From assembly GCA_943846745.1 (NCBI GenBank), contig OX044360.1:1736001-1800000 (forward strand): a DNA stretch of 64,000 nt. Direction: 5' to 3'. This document shows, piece by piece, positions 16,590-25,195 of this stretch. The DNA comes from Opacimonas sp002292215. Its GTDB lineage: Bacteria > Pseudomonadota > Gammaproteobacteria > Enterobacterales > Alteromonadaceae. The notes under the pieces are model-generated. The model was not told the origin of the DNA, made no database searches, and was given only the letters and a program-made list of their open reading frames with translations. Positions within the stretch are counted from its first letter, which is position 1; the number at the start of each line of letters is the position of its first letter. A program made the translations under genes and the position numbers.

Positions 16590-17870
16590 TTAATACATTA
16601 TAAACGTATCAGGGAATGCGACGATTAAGCCCAACACAAATATTTGTAATAAAATAAACGGCACGACCCCTTTATAAATCGTCGTGGTCTTCATGGATTT
16701 GGGCGCAACGCCTTTGAGATAGAAGAGACTAAACCCAAATGGCGGCGATAAAAACGACGTCTGTAAATTCATCGTAATCAGAATCGCAAACCAAATCATA
16801 TTAATGTCTAATGCCATTGCTACTGGTGCGATAATCGGCACGACCAAGAATGCAATTTCAATAAAATCAATAAAGAAACCAAGTATCAATATGGCAATCA
16901 TAACTAATATTATAAAGGTCCACTTTTCACCGGGCAGGCTCAAGAAGAACTCTTCTACCAGATATTCACCACCTGAGTAGCTAAATACCATAGAAAATGC
17001 GGTTGCTCCGATCAAGACAGCAAATATCATCGAAGAAACTTTTACGGAATCTTTCGATACGGCAAAAATCGTTTTTAATGATACGCCGCCATAAAACTGC
17101 GCTAACACTAAAGCCCCAACAGCACCAATCGCGGAAGACTCGGTCGGTGTCGCAATGCCCGTAAATATCGATCCTAATACCACCACAATTAATAATAACG
17201 GTGGGACAATATCTTTGGCAGCTTGCTTCAATATCGTCATTTTGTCTTCTTCTACAGGGATCGGAGGACAAAAATCAGGTTTAACGTAACTCAACACTAA
17301 AATATATAGCACGTATGCGCCAATTAGCATCATCCCAGGTATAACCGCAGCTTTAAACAAATCACCCACTGGCAAGCCCATGACATCACCAAGGATAATC
17401 AAGATAATCGATGGAGGAATGATTTGTCCTAATGTACCAGAGGCACAAATAACCCCAGCAGCAGTAGGTTGATGATAGTTATTTTTGAGCATCACAGGTA
17501 ATGAGATAACGCCCATTGCCACTACGGACGCGCCAACTACGCCAGTAGACGCTGCCAATAACGCACCAACAATGATGGTTGAAATCGCTACACCACCAGA
17601 CATACTTCCAAACAGTTTGGCTGAGGATTCAAGCAATCGCTCTGCCAAGCCAGTTTTTTGTAACACGATCCCCATAAAAATAAACATAGGGATAGACATC
17701 AAGGTGGTATTTTCCATGATGCTCATAATGCGATAGGGCATAAACTCAAATAAATCAATACCTAAGAAAAATACCCCAACCAATACCGACACACCCGCAA
17801 AGGTAAATGCCACGTAGTAACCCATAAATAATAATATTAGGGCGACGAAAAATAAGACTAAACCTTCCAT
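16590..17870 (-). CDS. dctM: TRAP transporter large permease (DctM type)
   Basis: A 426-residue polytopic membrane protein with the TRAP large-subunit features: repeated hydrophobic helices, the ASTGVVGASVVAMG region, GTLGQIIPPSIILI and PTESSAIGAVGA. It forms the sodium-driven translocation channel. It lies 2 nt after the small permease gene in the order P-Q-M. The substrate is set by the binding protein upstream. Confidence 0.93.
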   Translation of the reverse strand: MEGLVLFFVALILLFMGYYVAFTFAGVSVLVGVFFLGIDLFEFMPYRIMSIMENTTLMSIPMFIFMGIVLQKTGLAERLLESSAKLFGSMSGGVAISTIIVGALLAASTGVVGASVVAMGVISLPVMLKNNYHQPTAAGVICASGTLGQIIPPSIILIILGDVMGLPVGDLFKAAVIPGMMLIGAYVLYILVLSYVKPDFCPPIPVEEDKMTILKQAAKDIVPPLLLIVVVLGSIFTGIATPTESSAIGAVGALVLAQFYGGVSLKTIFAVSKDSVKVSSMIFAVLIGATAFSMVFSYSGGEYLVEEFFLSLPGEKWTFIILVMIAILILGFFIDFIEIAFLVVPIIAPVAMALDINMIWFAILITMNLQTSFLSPPFGFSLFYLKGVAPKSMKTTTIYKGVVPFILLQIFVLGLIVAFPDTFIMY

Positions 17871-17872
17871 GC

Positions 17873-18406
17873 TTACACGCCCTCATTATGGATGTGATCT
17901 TCATGTACATTCGGACGTTTTAGCTTTAACAAGTTTTCTAAAATCGTATAAAAAATACATAAAATTAAAAATAGATTCGATAACGGGATGACCGAACGGA
18001 TAATCCATCGAGACGGTAGACCACCTGGATCAGGACTGCCTTCATTCATTTGATAGGCATCTAGGGTATAGCTATAGCCGTAATACATCACAATGACAGC
18101 GATAGGCAGTGCAAATACTAGTGCAGCTAAAATATCCATCTTGGCTTGGGTATGTGGTAGCCATTTTTCATAAAAGATATCGACACGCACGTGTCCATCT
18201 TCTTTTAAGGTATAACCGATACCAAACATAAACATCGCTGCAAACAAATGCCATTCTAGCTCTTGCATGCCAATACTGACGTCGTTGAAAAAATACCGCA
18301 TCAATACATCATAAAAGACATTGGCAACCATTAAGAGCATGAGTATTACGCACATATACCCCATCGCATCGATAAATTTGCGTAATGCATTGTGTAAAAA
18401 AATCAT
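17873..18406 (-). CDS. dctQ: TRAP transporter small permease (DctQ type)
   Basis: A 177-residue protein with four hydrophobic helices and the DctQ core (VANVFYDVLMRYFFN, MQELEWHLFAAMFMFGIGYTLKEDGHVRVDIFY). It pairs with the large permease, encoded immediately downstream. A strong hairpin separates it from the binding-protein gene upstream. Confidence 0.92.
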   Translation of the reverse strand: MIFLHNALRKFIDAMGYMCVILMLLMVANVFYDVLMRYFFNDVSIGMQELEWHLFAAMFMFGIGYTLKEDGHVRVDIFYEKWLPHTQAKMDILAALVFALPIAVIVMYYGYSYTLDAYQMNEGSPDPGGLPSRWIIRSVIPLSNLFLILCIFYTILENLLKLKRPNVHEDHIHNEGV

Positions 18407-18427
18407 GAATATCTTCTTTTTGGTAGG

Positions 18428-18464
18428 AAAAAAATAGAGGCGCCGGACGCAAATCCGGCTCCTC
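18428..18464 (-). terminator. Intercistronic hairpin with T run between dctP and dctQM
   Basis: On the minus strand GAGG-GCCGGA pairs with TCCGGC-CCTC around a 6-base loop, and a run of seven Ts follows. It looks like a partial terminator that would leave the binding protein more abundant than the permeases. Confidence 0.7.
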
Positions 18465-18497
18465 GTCTTACTATGAATTTAGCTGACTATTGAGCAA

Positions 18498-19565
18498 CTA
18501 TTTTGCGTCAAAGTTATCTAAATATGCGCGGTCAGAGAAGTTAGTCCACTCACGCGCTTTCTTTTGGTAGCTAGCAATTGAATCTAAAATTTTCTTAGAT
18601 TGTGGATCCGCAGCCGCAAATTCAACTAACAATTTGTCGTTTTCTGCTTTAATTGCATTCATGATCTCTTTTGAGAATGAACGAATTTTTACATTCGGAT
18701 ACTCTGCTTGAAGTGTCGCTAAGTTCATCGCACTTTCATGTGTGGACTGAGTATACATATCATACGCAGCAGTTTTCATTGCTACCGTTAAGATATGTTG
18801 TAAGTCTTCTGGTAATTTATCAAAGGCTTTTTGATTAACCATAAACTGCAACTCAGTTGCCGGCTCATGCCAACCTGTGTAGTAGTAAGGCGCAATTTTG
18901 TGGAAACCCATACGTAAATCTAACGAAGGACCTACCCACTCTAACGCATCAATTGTGTTGCGCTCTAGTGCAGTATAAAGCTCAGCTGATGGAATGTTAG
19001 TAGGTTTAGCACCTAGTTTTGCCAATACTTCACCAGCAAATCCAGGAATACGCATTTTAAGACCTTTTAAGTCTTCTAATGAGTTGATTTCTTTACGGAA
19101 CCAACCGCCCATTTGATTACCCGTGTTTCCACCTGGAAATGACATAATACCGTATTTATCATACGTTTCTTTCATCAATTCCATACCACCACCGTGGTAG
19201 AACCAGGCATACTGCTCGGCAGTCGTCATACCAAACGGTAATGTTGTGAAGAATAAAGTTTCGATGTCTTTACCTTTCCAGTAATACGACGCCGAGTGAC
19301 CCATTTGATATTGACCCGTTTTCACGAAATCAAAAATACCTAATGCTGATTTATGTTTGTTTGATGAATCGATGCGGATCTTAAAACGACCACCCGACAT
19401 TTCATCAACCATTTTGGCCATGTTCTTAGTCGCATCACCAAAAACAGGAAAGTTTGGACCCCATGTTTCAGCAAGGCGCCAATTGACTTTTTCTTGAGCT
19501 TGTAAAAATGGACTAACTAGCAAAGAGGTTAATAACAAGGTTTTAACCAGAGTTTTAATTTTCAT
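18498..19565 (-). CDS. dctP: TRAP transporter substrate-binding protein (2-oxo acid/TakP-like)
   Basis: A 355-residue periplasmic binding protein with signal peptide MKIKTLVKTLLLTSLLVSPFLQA. The ligand-carboxylate Arg lies in LKMRIPGFAGEV (Arg172). The subfamily signature LEWVGPS (~208-214) with YYYTGWHEPAT resembles TakP-type proteins, which bind 2-oxo acids or other monocarboxylates. A monocarboxylate ligand is therefore likely, but the exact substrate is unknown. It is divergent from the two-component system that probably controls it. Confidence 0.88.
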   Translation of the reverse strand: MKIKTLVKTLLLTSLLVSPFLQAQEKVNWRLAETWGPNFPVFGDATKNMAKMVDEMSGGRFKIRIDSSNKHKSALGIFDFVKTGQYQMGHSASYYWKGKDIETLFFTTLPFGMTTAEQYAWFYHGGGMELMKETYDKYGIMSFPGGNTGNQMGGWFRKEINSLEDLKGLKMRIPGFAGEVLAKLGAKPTNIPSAELYTALERNTIDALEWVGPSLDLRMGFHKIAPYYYTGWHEPATELQFMVNQKAFDKLPEDLQHILTVAMKTAAYDMYTQSTHESAMNLATLQAEYPNVKIRSFSKEIMNAIKAENDKLLVEFAAADPQSKKILDSIASYQKKAREWTNFSDRAYLDNFDAK

Positions 19566-19789
19566 GTGTGCTTCCTTATTTAAAATGTAACCATAATGTA
19601 AATTAATTTAACCCCGAGTACAATCCGTACTACTACCGACATCAAGACTAAGCACAACTACCTACGACCATAGTCTAGAGCCTTTGTTTAATTGATGTTA
19701 ATTGCTATTATTTGTGAGTAAAGATAGAAATTCGGTCATTTATCTGAGAAAATTAACAACGAATTTACATACACCTTTGGTCTTACCTA

Positions 19790-21193
19790 ATGTCTTTTTC
19801 TATCCGTATGCAATTGTTTGCCGTACTCCAAGTGGTGTTAACGGCATTATTAACCTATTTTTTTGTGACCAATGAGTATCGTGATTTATCCCAACAAAAT
19901 CTGGATGCACTCGAGTCCTTTTTGATTGAACAAAAACAACAAGAACTTAAAAACTACACGACGATTGCCACCTCAGCGATTGACCATATTTATGATGTCG
20001 AAAATGAATATGACGCCAAAAGACAGGTTGCGCAGATCATCTCGAGATTAATTTATAATAACAACGACGGGTATTTTTTCGTTTATGACAACCAAGGGAC
20101 AAATATTGTTCATCCCACGGAGCCGTATCGTGTTGGGCAAAATTATTGGGACCTAGTCAATGATAAAAATGAGCCTACCATTCAGATATTAATTGGTAAC
20201 GCGCAGAACGGTGGGGATTTTTATCGTTATCCGTGGAATCAACCCACCACCAACACCGTCACCGAGAAACTGAGCTACTCTGCACTTTTGCCTCAATGGC
20301 AGTGGATGATCGGTACCGGCGTGTATTTAGATAACGTCAATGACCAGCTTGCGAGTATTCAATCAACGATTGATAAGCACATTGATAACACTCGCTTCAT
20401 CATTTTATTTGTCGCGTTATCGTCGATATTTGGGATTTTTATCGTTGGTGCTGTGTTGCACTTTACCCAGAAAAAAGAAAGTGATAAGAAGATCCACCAA
20501 CTCGGGCAAAAAATCGTTAGCCTGAAAGAAGAAGAGCAGCGTCACATATCGCGTGAACTGCATGATGGTATTGTACAAGTATTAGTGTCAATTAAGTATT
20601 CGTTAGAGGCGACGTGTAAACATCTCGGCAAACAGGATATTCCTAAACCTCAACCGTTATCTCAAGCGCAACACAACTTGAGTAATGCGATCACCGAGAT
20701 CCGCCGCATCTCGCATCACTTACATCCTCGAATTTTAGATGAGCTTGGTCTTGCTGCGGCTTTAGATGCATTGGGTTCTGAGTGTAGTGAGCGCACAGGC
20801 CTCAATATAACAATCAATAAACCAGCATTGAGTAAGTTGTTACCCGATCATATCAATATAACCTTGTATCGTGTCGTGCAAGAATCATTAATGAACATAG
20901 AAAAACACGCACATGCTAGCGATACCATCATCACCTTGACCATTGTTGATAATTGGCTTAATTTGAGTATCGTTGACAATGGCATTGGGATGCAAAAAGC
21001 GCAGTTTGAAAACCCATCCGAAAATGGTATAGGCACGCGTAATTTAGCGGAGCGCGTCGAATATCATAGTGGTATATTTGAGATGAAATCCTCTAATAAA
21101 GGCACGACTATCTTGGTTAAAATACCCCGTTCGGCATTTGCTAACCACTACAATCCCTCTCACCCTGAGCAAACCACTCCGGAGCCAATATGA
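19790..21193 (+). CDS. Cache-domain sensor histidine kinase (NarL-family type)
   Basis: A 467-residue membrane sensor. One helix at ~8-27 and another at ~203-224 flank a periplasmic single-Cache domain (NNDGYFFVYDNQGTNIVHP ... WQWMIGTGVYLD), a usual site for small organic acids. The HisKA_3 domain has the phospho-acceptor in RELHDG (His258), followed by a HATPase domain with DNGIGM and NGIGTRNLAERV. Its stop overlaps the regulator start by 4 nt. Since it is divergent from a TRAP operon, it probably senses that transporter's substrate. Confidence 0.9.
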   Translation: MSFSIRMQLFAVLQVVLTALLTYFFVTNEYRDLSQQNLDALESFLIEQKQQELKNYTTIATSAIDHIYDVENEYDAKRQVAQIISRLIYNNNDGYFFVYDNQGTNIVHPTEPYRVGQNYWDLVNDKNEPTIQILIGNAQNGGDFYRYPWNQPTTNTVTEKLSYSALLPQWQWMIGTGVYLDNVNDQLASIQSTIDKHIDNTRFIILFVALSSIFGIFIVGAVLHFTQKKESDKKIHQLGQKIVSLKEEEQRHISRELHDGIVQVLVSIKYSLEATCKHLGKQDIPKPQPLSQAQHNLSNAITEIRRISHHLHPRILDELGLAAALDALGSECSERTGLNITINKPALSKLLPDHINITLYRVVQESLMNIEKHAHASDTIITLTIVDNWLNLSIVDNGIGMQKAQFENPSENGIGTRNLAERVEYHSGIFEMKSSNKGTTILVKIPRSAFANHYNPSHPEQTTPEPI

Positions 21194-21825
21194 ATCCCGC
21201 GCTAATAAAAGTCATGCTCGTCGATGATCATCCTATGGTGCAAGATGGTTTAAGTGCGTGTTTATCGTTTTATGATGATATTGCTATTGTCGGCAACTGC
21301 GGCGATGGCAGTGCGGTACTAGAAACGGCCAAACAATGTCAGCCGGATGTCATTTTAATGGATATCAGCATGCCCAAACTCAATGGCCTTGAGGCAACTG
21401 AAATTATCACTGAATCATTGGACAGTGCCAAAGTCTTGATATTCAGCATGCATGAGAGCGCTGAATTTGTGACCAACGCAGTCCAAGCTGGCGCATCTGG
21501 GTATATTCTCAAAGACACCAACTCTGAAGAAGTGTACCAAGCGATTAAAAGCATTGCCCAAGGTAAATCTTATTTTAGCAGTAGCATCGCCAAAATGTTA
21601 ATCGAAAACCCACCGGCACAAGCTAACGCGCGGTTAACTGCGCGCGAACAAATGATTTTATCTTATATAGCCAAGGGACAATCGAGCAAAGATATCGCTC
21701 AAACCTTGACGATCAGCGTACGTACCGTCGAAGCCCATAGGCGTAACATCAAGAGTAAACTGAACCTAGATAGCCTAGCTGAATTAGTACGTTATGCGAT
21801 GAATCAAGGCTTAATCGATAGCTAA
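21190..21825 (+). CDS. LuxR/NarL-family response regulator
   Basis: A 211-residue regulator: receiver domain with the phosphorylation site in VILMDISMP (Asp58), then a LuxR-type HTH (LTAREQMILSYIAKGQSSKDIAQTLTISVRTVEAHRRNI). It is coupled by a 4-nt overlap to the Cache histidine kinase. The pair most likely activates the divergent dctPQM operon; that target is inference from position. Confidence 0.92.
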   Translation: MNPALIKVMLVDDHPMVQDGLSACLSFYDDIAIVGNCGDGSAVLETAKQCQPDVILMDISMPKLNGLEATEIITESLDSAKVLIFSMHESAEFVTNAVQAGASGYILKDTNSEEVYQAIKSIAQGKSYFSSSIAKMLIENPPAQANARLTAREQMILSYIAKGQSSKDIAQTLTISVRTVEAHRRNIKSKLNLDSLAELVRYAMNQGLIDS

Positions 21826-21841
21826 TGGTAATTGATGATAG

Positions 21842-23407
21842 TTAGGCAATATACGTACTGCTAATCACATTTTCATCGTCAGCATAACAACTCGGTTCAC
21901 GTGGGCATTCGGCGCCACGAGAGCAAATCAAGCGCGGATCCGTTAACACGCCGCGTTCGACCCAATTTATATTCAAAATACGCGCGACCGTTTGTAATTT
22001 CTTTTTCATTGCAACGGGCAACTGCGCTGAACCGCCACCTTTGACACATAAGTTTTTAATCTCATGGGCTATGGCTTGCGCATCCCCTCCTTGGGCGTTA
22101 ATCGCAGGATTGAGATCAATACCTGAACATAAAACATGTTTATTTTTGGCTAAATCAACTACATTAGTGGATTCACAACAATAAATCCGCGGTTCATTGC
22201 CTACATTCAGAATGGATAATTGTGCCGACGTGCCTTTGACCGGCGTATTGATCATACGAAATACAGCCCAGTGTTGACACGGATCCGCAACTTCTCGCAT
22301 ATTTCCCCAAGGTAACGGAATACCATTGCCTCGATATACAGCTTTGAGCTTGCCCGGCGCATAAGCATCAAAATAATGCCAATGTTTATACGGTGATACC
22401 GCTGTCATTCGACGCATCGCGACTGACGCAGATACACCAACCTTCTCATGGGTGGCAATCTCATAGCCATTACGATCCAATAACTGCCTAAATGGCACCT
22501 TAGGACACAACAACGCACCCGCAAAAAAACTCGCTTCAAAATCACGCCACGCTTGCAAGATATCTTGGGTATTGATTTGCGAAGATTGGAGTTTTTGGTT
22601 ATTCCCACCTTGCATCACTGAATATTGGTTTAACCCTGTCACCAATACACTTTTCAACCCATCGTTGTTATGCAAAACACTATGACCAATATGCACAGCG
22701 ATATCGTACTTTAAGCGTTTTTCGTATTTTTCTAGGATCTTATTGAGATATAGCGTGTTATTCGGACCTAAATATGAAGTCACCACTGACGTTGTGTGCA
22801 CGCCATATTCAGCGGCAAAGCCCCGTGGTAAACGGCTAAACCACTTAATCGTTAAGCCTTGTTGACGCGCTAACATCATTAGTTCATCAGGGGCTAATGG
22901 CATGCGCTTTTGTCCAATTTCCTCAGCAGCTTTTTCTAAATCAGGGAAATGGTTTTGATGATGTTCTTGGTGAGCACGAATTAACAAGTGGGCAAATTGG
23001 CGACCACTAATTCCTGTTTGAGAAAGCATTTCAGGGATCGCTATTTGTAAAATATCATTGCTAAATAAAAAGCTCGGTTCCAGTGGCATTCCAGGGATCC
23101 CACCATGACTACCTTTATCAATCACGATATCATCTTGCTCGGGTACGTCATCCAAAAACCAATTCGCGTCTTTTTGAAATACCTGTGCAATGACTTCTAA
23201 CATATCCAAACTAGGAACTCGTTTACCGCGTTCAATCATCGATAAATAAGACACTGAAGGCGCATATTCGGCATTTAAACGAATACATCGTGAAGACAAA
23301 TCATCCAATGTCAGGTTATTCCGCTTGCGTAGATTTCGCACTTTCGTGCCGAGTAAATGGGTTTTTCTACCTAAACTACCGTTGCCTTTGGTCATGACTG
23401 ATTTCAT
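21842..23407 (-). CDS. XRE-type transcriptional regulator, DUF3612-like
   Basis: A ~521-residue regulator. Residues ~15-80 are an XRE helix-turn-helix (VRNLRKRNNLTLDDLSSRC...SVSYLSMIERGKRVPSLDML). The long remainder includes a stretch with HxxxH-like residues (AVHIGHSVLH) and a Cys-rich end (CSRGAECPREPSCY). I recall this architecture as DUF3612, related to the short-chain-fatty-acid/glyoxylate regulators (ScfR/RamB-like); I hold the name with moderate confidence. The start at 23407 has GAGA upstream; 23419 is possible. It is divergent from a small protein resembling part of malate synthase. Confidence 0.7.
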   Translation of the reverse strand: MKSVMTKGNGSLGRKTHLLGTKVRNLRKRNNLTLDDLSSRCIRLNAEYAPSVSYLSMIERGKRVPSLDMLEVIAQVFQKDANWFLDDVPEQDDIVIDKGSHGGIPGMPLEPSFLFSNDILQIAIPEMLSQTGISGRQFAHLLIRAHQEHHQNHFPDLEKAAEEIGQKRMPLAPDELMMLARQQGLTIKWFSRLPRGFAAEYGVHTTSVVTSYLGPNNTLYLNKILEKYEKRLKYDIAVHIGHSVLHNNDGLKSVLVTGLNQYSVMQGGNNQKLQSSQINTQDILQAWRDFEASFFAGALLCPKVPFRQLLDRNGYEIATHEKVGVSASVAMRRMTAVSPYKHWHYFDAYAPGKLKAVYRGNGIPLPWGNMREVADPCQHWAVFRMINTPVKGTSAQLSILNVGNEPRIYCCESTNVVDLAKNKHVLCSGIDLNPAINAQGGDAQAIAHEIKNLCVKGGGSAQLPVAMKKKLQTVARILNINWVERGVLTDPRLICSRGAECPREPSCYADDENVISSTYIA

Positions 23408-23447
23408 ATGGATTCTCATTAATCGATGCGCTAAATAGTTAAATCAT

Positions 23448-23507
23448 AATTACACATGTTTTTTGTAAAATTTACACTGTGTAATTTTTATTGTGAAATT
23501 ATTCACA
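23448..23507. promoter_or_regulatory. Cluster of palindromic operator-like sites in the DUF3612-type divergon
   Basis: Three nested inverted repeats lie in the AT-rich gap: AATTACACA/TGTGTAATT (23448-23456 and 23478-23486), TGTAAAATTTACA (23464-23476, perfect around a central A) and TGTGAAATTATTCACA (23492-23507, perfect 6-bp arms). They share a TGTRAA-type half-site and lie within 160 bp of both start codons. They are likely binding sites for the adjacent regulator. Confidence 0.55.
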
Positions 23508-23643
23508 TTTTTATTCTATTATTCTAATCAAGCGCGGTAAAGACATCTTTTAAACTTTATCTCACGCAAACATTATTCAGTGACACATACGGTAAACTGA
23601 TACACATGACAAACAGATGCTAACCCCATCTAGGAGAAACATT

Positions 23644-24102
23644 ATGAATATGCCAGCAATGAACTTACAACAAGCAAAATCAAATCAACATGCATTAATG
23701 GGTCAATTTTCTACTGTAGCCAACATCAGATGGCAGAGTGCTTTTCAAGTCATGGATAACTCAGAAGCCGTTATGAAAATGCTTGATGAACGCTTCCCTC
23801 TTGATCATGGTTCACATGCAGACGTTAAAGAGTACGTGGTTTATTTCCGTCATATCATGGCGTATTTTGCAGATGGAACCCATTGTGGTTTAGCACAACC
23901 AAAGCAGTTTGTTGCACTATGTGGTCACATTGAATCGCCAGATTCAATCGTTTTAAGAGAAAATGATTTGCATGTTGAAATCAAATTTGACCGTAAAGGC
24001 AATCGTGGTTGTGAACAAAATGCAGGGATCCAAGATGTACAAATCGAGTTTCCTACCTCGCGTGAGTTTACCGCTCCGAATGGTGAAGAATACACTATCT
24101 AA
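23644..24102 (+). CDS. Small protein resembling an accessory domain of long-form malate synthases
   Basis: A 152-residue soluble protein. The ATG at 23644 follows AGGAGA. Key segments are FPLDHGSHADVKEYVVYFRHIMAYF, DGTHCGLAQPKQFVALCGH and LHVEIKFDRKG. From memory, this pattern occurs as an extra ~150-residue domain in long malate synthases of Vibrio/Pseudoalteromonas-type bacteria. Here it stands alone and lacks the TIM-barrel catalytic domain. The divergent regulator would fit a glyoxylate-shunt or acetate role. Function is not known, and the homology is a recollection needing a search. Confidence 0.5.
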   Translation: MNMPAMNLQQAKSNQHALMGQFSTVANIRWQSAFQVMDNSEAVMKMLDERFPLDHGSHADVKEYVVYFRHIMAYFADGTHCGLAQPKQFVALCGHIESPDSIVLRENDLHVEIKFDRKGNRGCEQNAGIQDVQIEFPTSREFTAPNGEEYTI

Positions 24103-24170
24103 GTCATCCTACTATAGATGCGGATAGATCTAGATAGTTACAGCAAATAAGACCCTGTGTACCCTACATA

Positions 24171-24244
24171 CACCCTATTTGGGATCGGACAAAGTGTTAA
24201 CTTGGTATATCCGATCCTTCAATAAATAGGGTCAGAACCAAATT
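24171..24244. repeat. REP-like inverted repeat ending in GGGTCAGAACC
   Basis: ACCCTATTT and GGATCGGA on the left (24171-24189) pair with TCCGATCC (24210-24217) and AAATAGGGT (24224-24232). The sequence continues GGGTCAGAACCAAATT, the same core as the hairpin at 4360-4405. It fills the gap between the small protein and the end of the S10 operon. Confidence 0.55.
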
Positions 24245-24276
24245 AAAACGTCATCAAATTATAAATGTAGATACAA

Positions 24277-24310
24277 AAAAGCCGCTAAAGATTGCTCTCT
24301 AGCGGCTTTT
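24277..24310 (-). terminator. Rho-independent terminator of the S10 operon
   Basis: An 11-bp perfect stem, AAAAGCCGCTA with TAGCGGCTTTT, around a 12-base loop. On the minus strand it ends in a run of six or more Ts, 26 nt beyond the rpsQ stop. Its symmetry may make it bidirectional. Confidence 0.9.
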
Positions 24311-24336
24311 AAATGCAATATCTAAAACCTAATAAA

Positions 24337-24588
24337 TTAAGCTTTAGTAATTACGTCAACTAACATCCAGTTTTTGGATTTAGAAAGAGGACGACATTCT
24401 GTGATAGACACGAAATCGCCTTCATTACATACGTTAGCTTCATCGTGTGCGTGAAGTTTAGTAGTACGTTTGATGAATTTCCCATAAATAGGATGCTTCA
24501 CTTTGCGTTCTACCGCAACAGTGATGGTTTTATCCATCTTGTTGCTTACTACACGACCCTGTACTGTACGAATAGTTTGTTCAGTCAT
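24337..24588 (-). CDS. rpsQ: 30S ribosomal protein S17
   Basis: An 83-residue early-assembling 16S rRNA-binding protein (TIRTVQGRVVSNKMDKTITVAVERKVKHPIYGK). Length matches E. coli S17. Its ATG overlaps the rpmC stop as TAATG. It is the last gene of the S10 operon; a terminator follows rather than rplN of the spc operon. Confidence 0.98.
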   Translation of the reverse strand: MTEQTIRTVQGRVVSNKMDKTITVAVERKVKHPIYGKFIKRTTKLHAHDEANVCNEGDFVSITECRPLSKSKNWMLVDVITKA

Positions 24589-24779
24589 TATTCACCAGCC
24601 TTTTGAGTCATGATGGTTTTAACACGCGCGATGCTACGACGCACTGTTCTTAATTGGTCAGTTTTTTCAAGCTGTCCAGTAGAATATTGCATGCGTAAGT
24701 TAAACTGTTCACGAAGAAGTGTTAACAATTCTTCGTTTAATTCAGCTAGACTTTTTGCTTTTAGTTCAGTCGCATTCAT
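24588..24779 (-). CDS. rpmC: 50S ribosomal protein L29
   Basis: A 63-residue helical hairpin protein near the polypeptide exit tunnel (MNATELKAKSLAELNEELLTLLREQFNLRMQ). It has the usual length. It abuts rplP with no gap and overlaps rpsQ by one base, which suggests translational coupling. Confidence 0.98.
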   Translation of the reverse strand: MNATELKAKSLAELNEELLTLLREQFNLRMQYSTGQLEKTDQLRTVRRSIARVKTIMTQKAGE

Positions 24780-25193
24780 TTACATCACCGTTCGAGTTAC
24801 AAAGGTTGTTTTAAATGGCAGTTTCGCCGCTGCTAATGCAAACGCTTCACGTGCTAGAGACTCAGGAACACCTTCCATCTCATATAACACGCGACCCGGT
24901 TGAATTTGGCATACCCAGTACTCAACGTTACCTTTACCTTTACCTTGACGCACTTCTAGAGGCTTCTCAGTAATTGGCTTGTCAGGGAAAACTCGAATCC
25001 AAATTTTACCTTGACGTTTAACGTGACGAGTCATAGCACGACGGGCTGCTTCGATTTGACGAGCAGTCATGCGACCACGGCCGACGGATTTCAGACCATA
25101 TGTTCCGAAGCTTACTTTGCTACCAGCAATAGCAAGACCACGGTTACGGCCTTTATGCATCTTACGAAATTTCGTACGCTTAGGTTGTAACAT
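24780..25193 (-). CDS. rplP: 50S ribosomal protein L16
   Basis: A 137-residue 23S rRNA-binding protein close to the A-site tRNA (MLQPKRTKFRKMHKGRNRGLA). The conserved MTARQIEAARRAMTRHVKRQGK and RVLYEMEGV segments are intact. It lies 2 nt after rpsC. Confidence 0.98.
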   Translation of the reverse strand: MLQPKRTKFRKMHKGRNRGLAIAGSKVSFGTYGLKSVGRGRMTARQIEAARRAMTRHVKRQGKIWIRVFPDKPITEKPLEVRQGKGKGNVEYWVCQIQPGRVLYEMEGVPESLAREAFALAAAKLPFKTTFVTRTVM

Positions 25194-25195
25194 GA

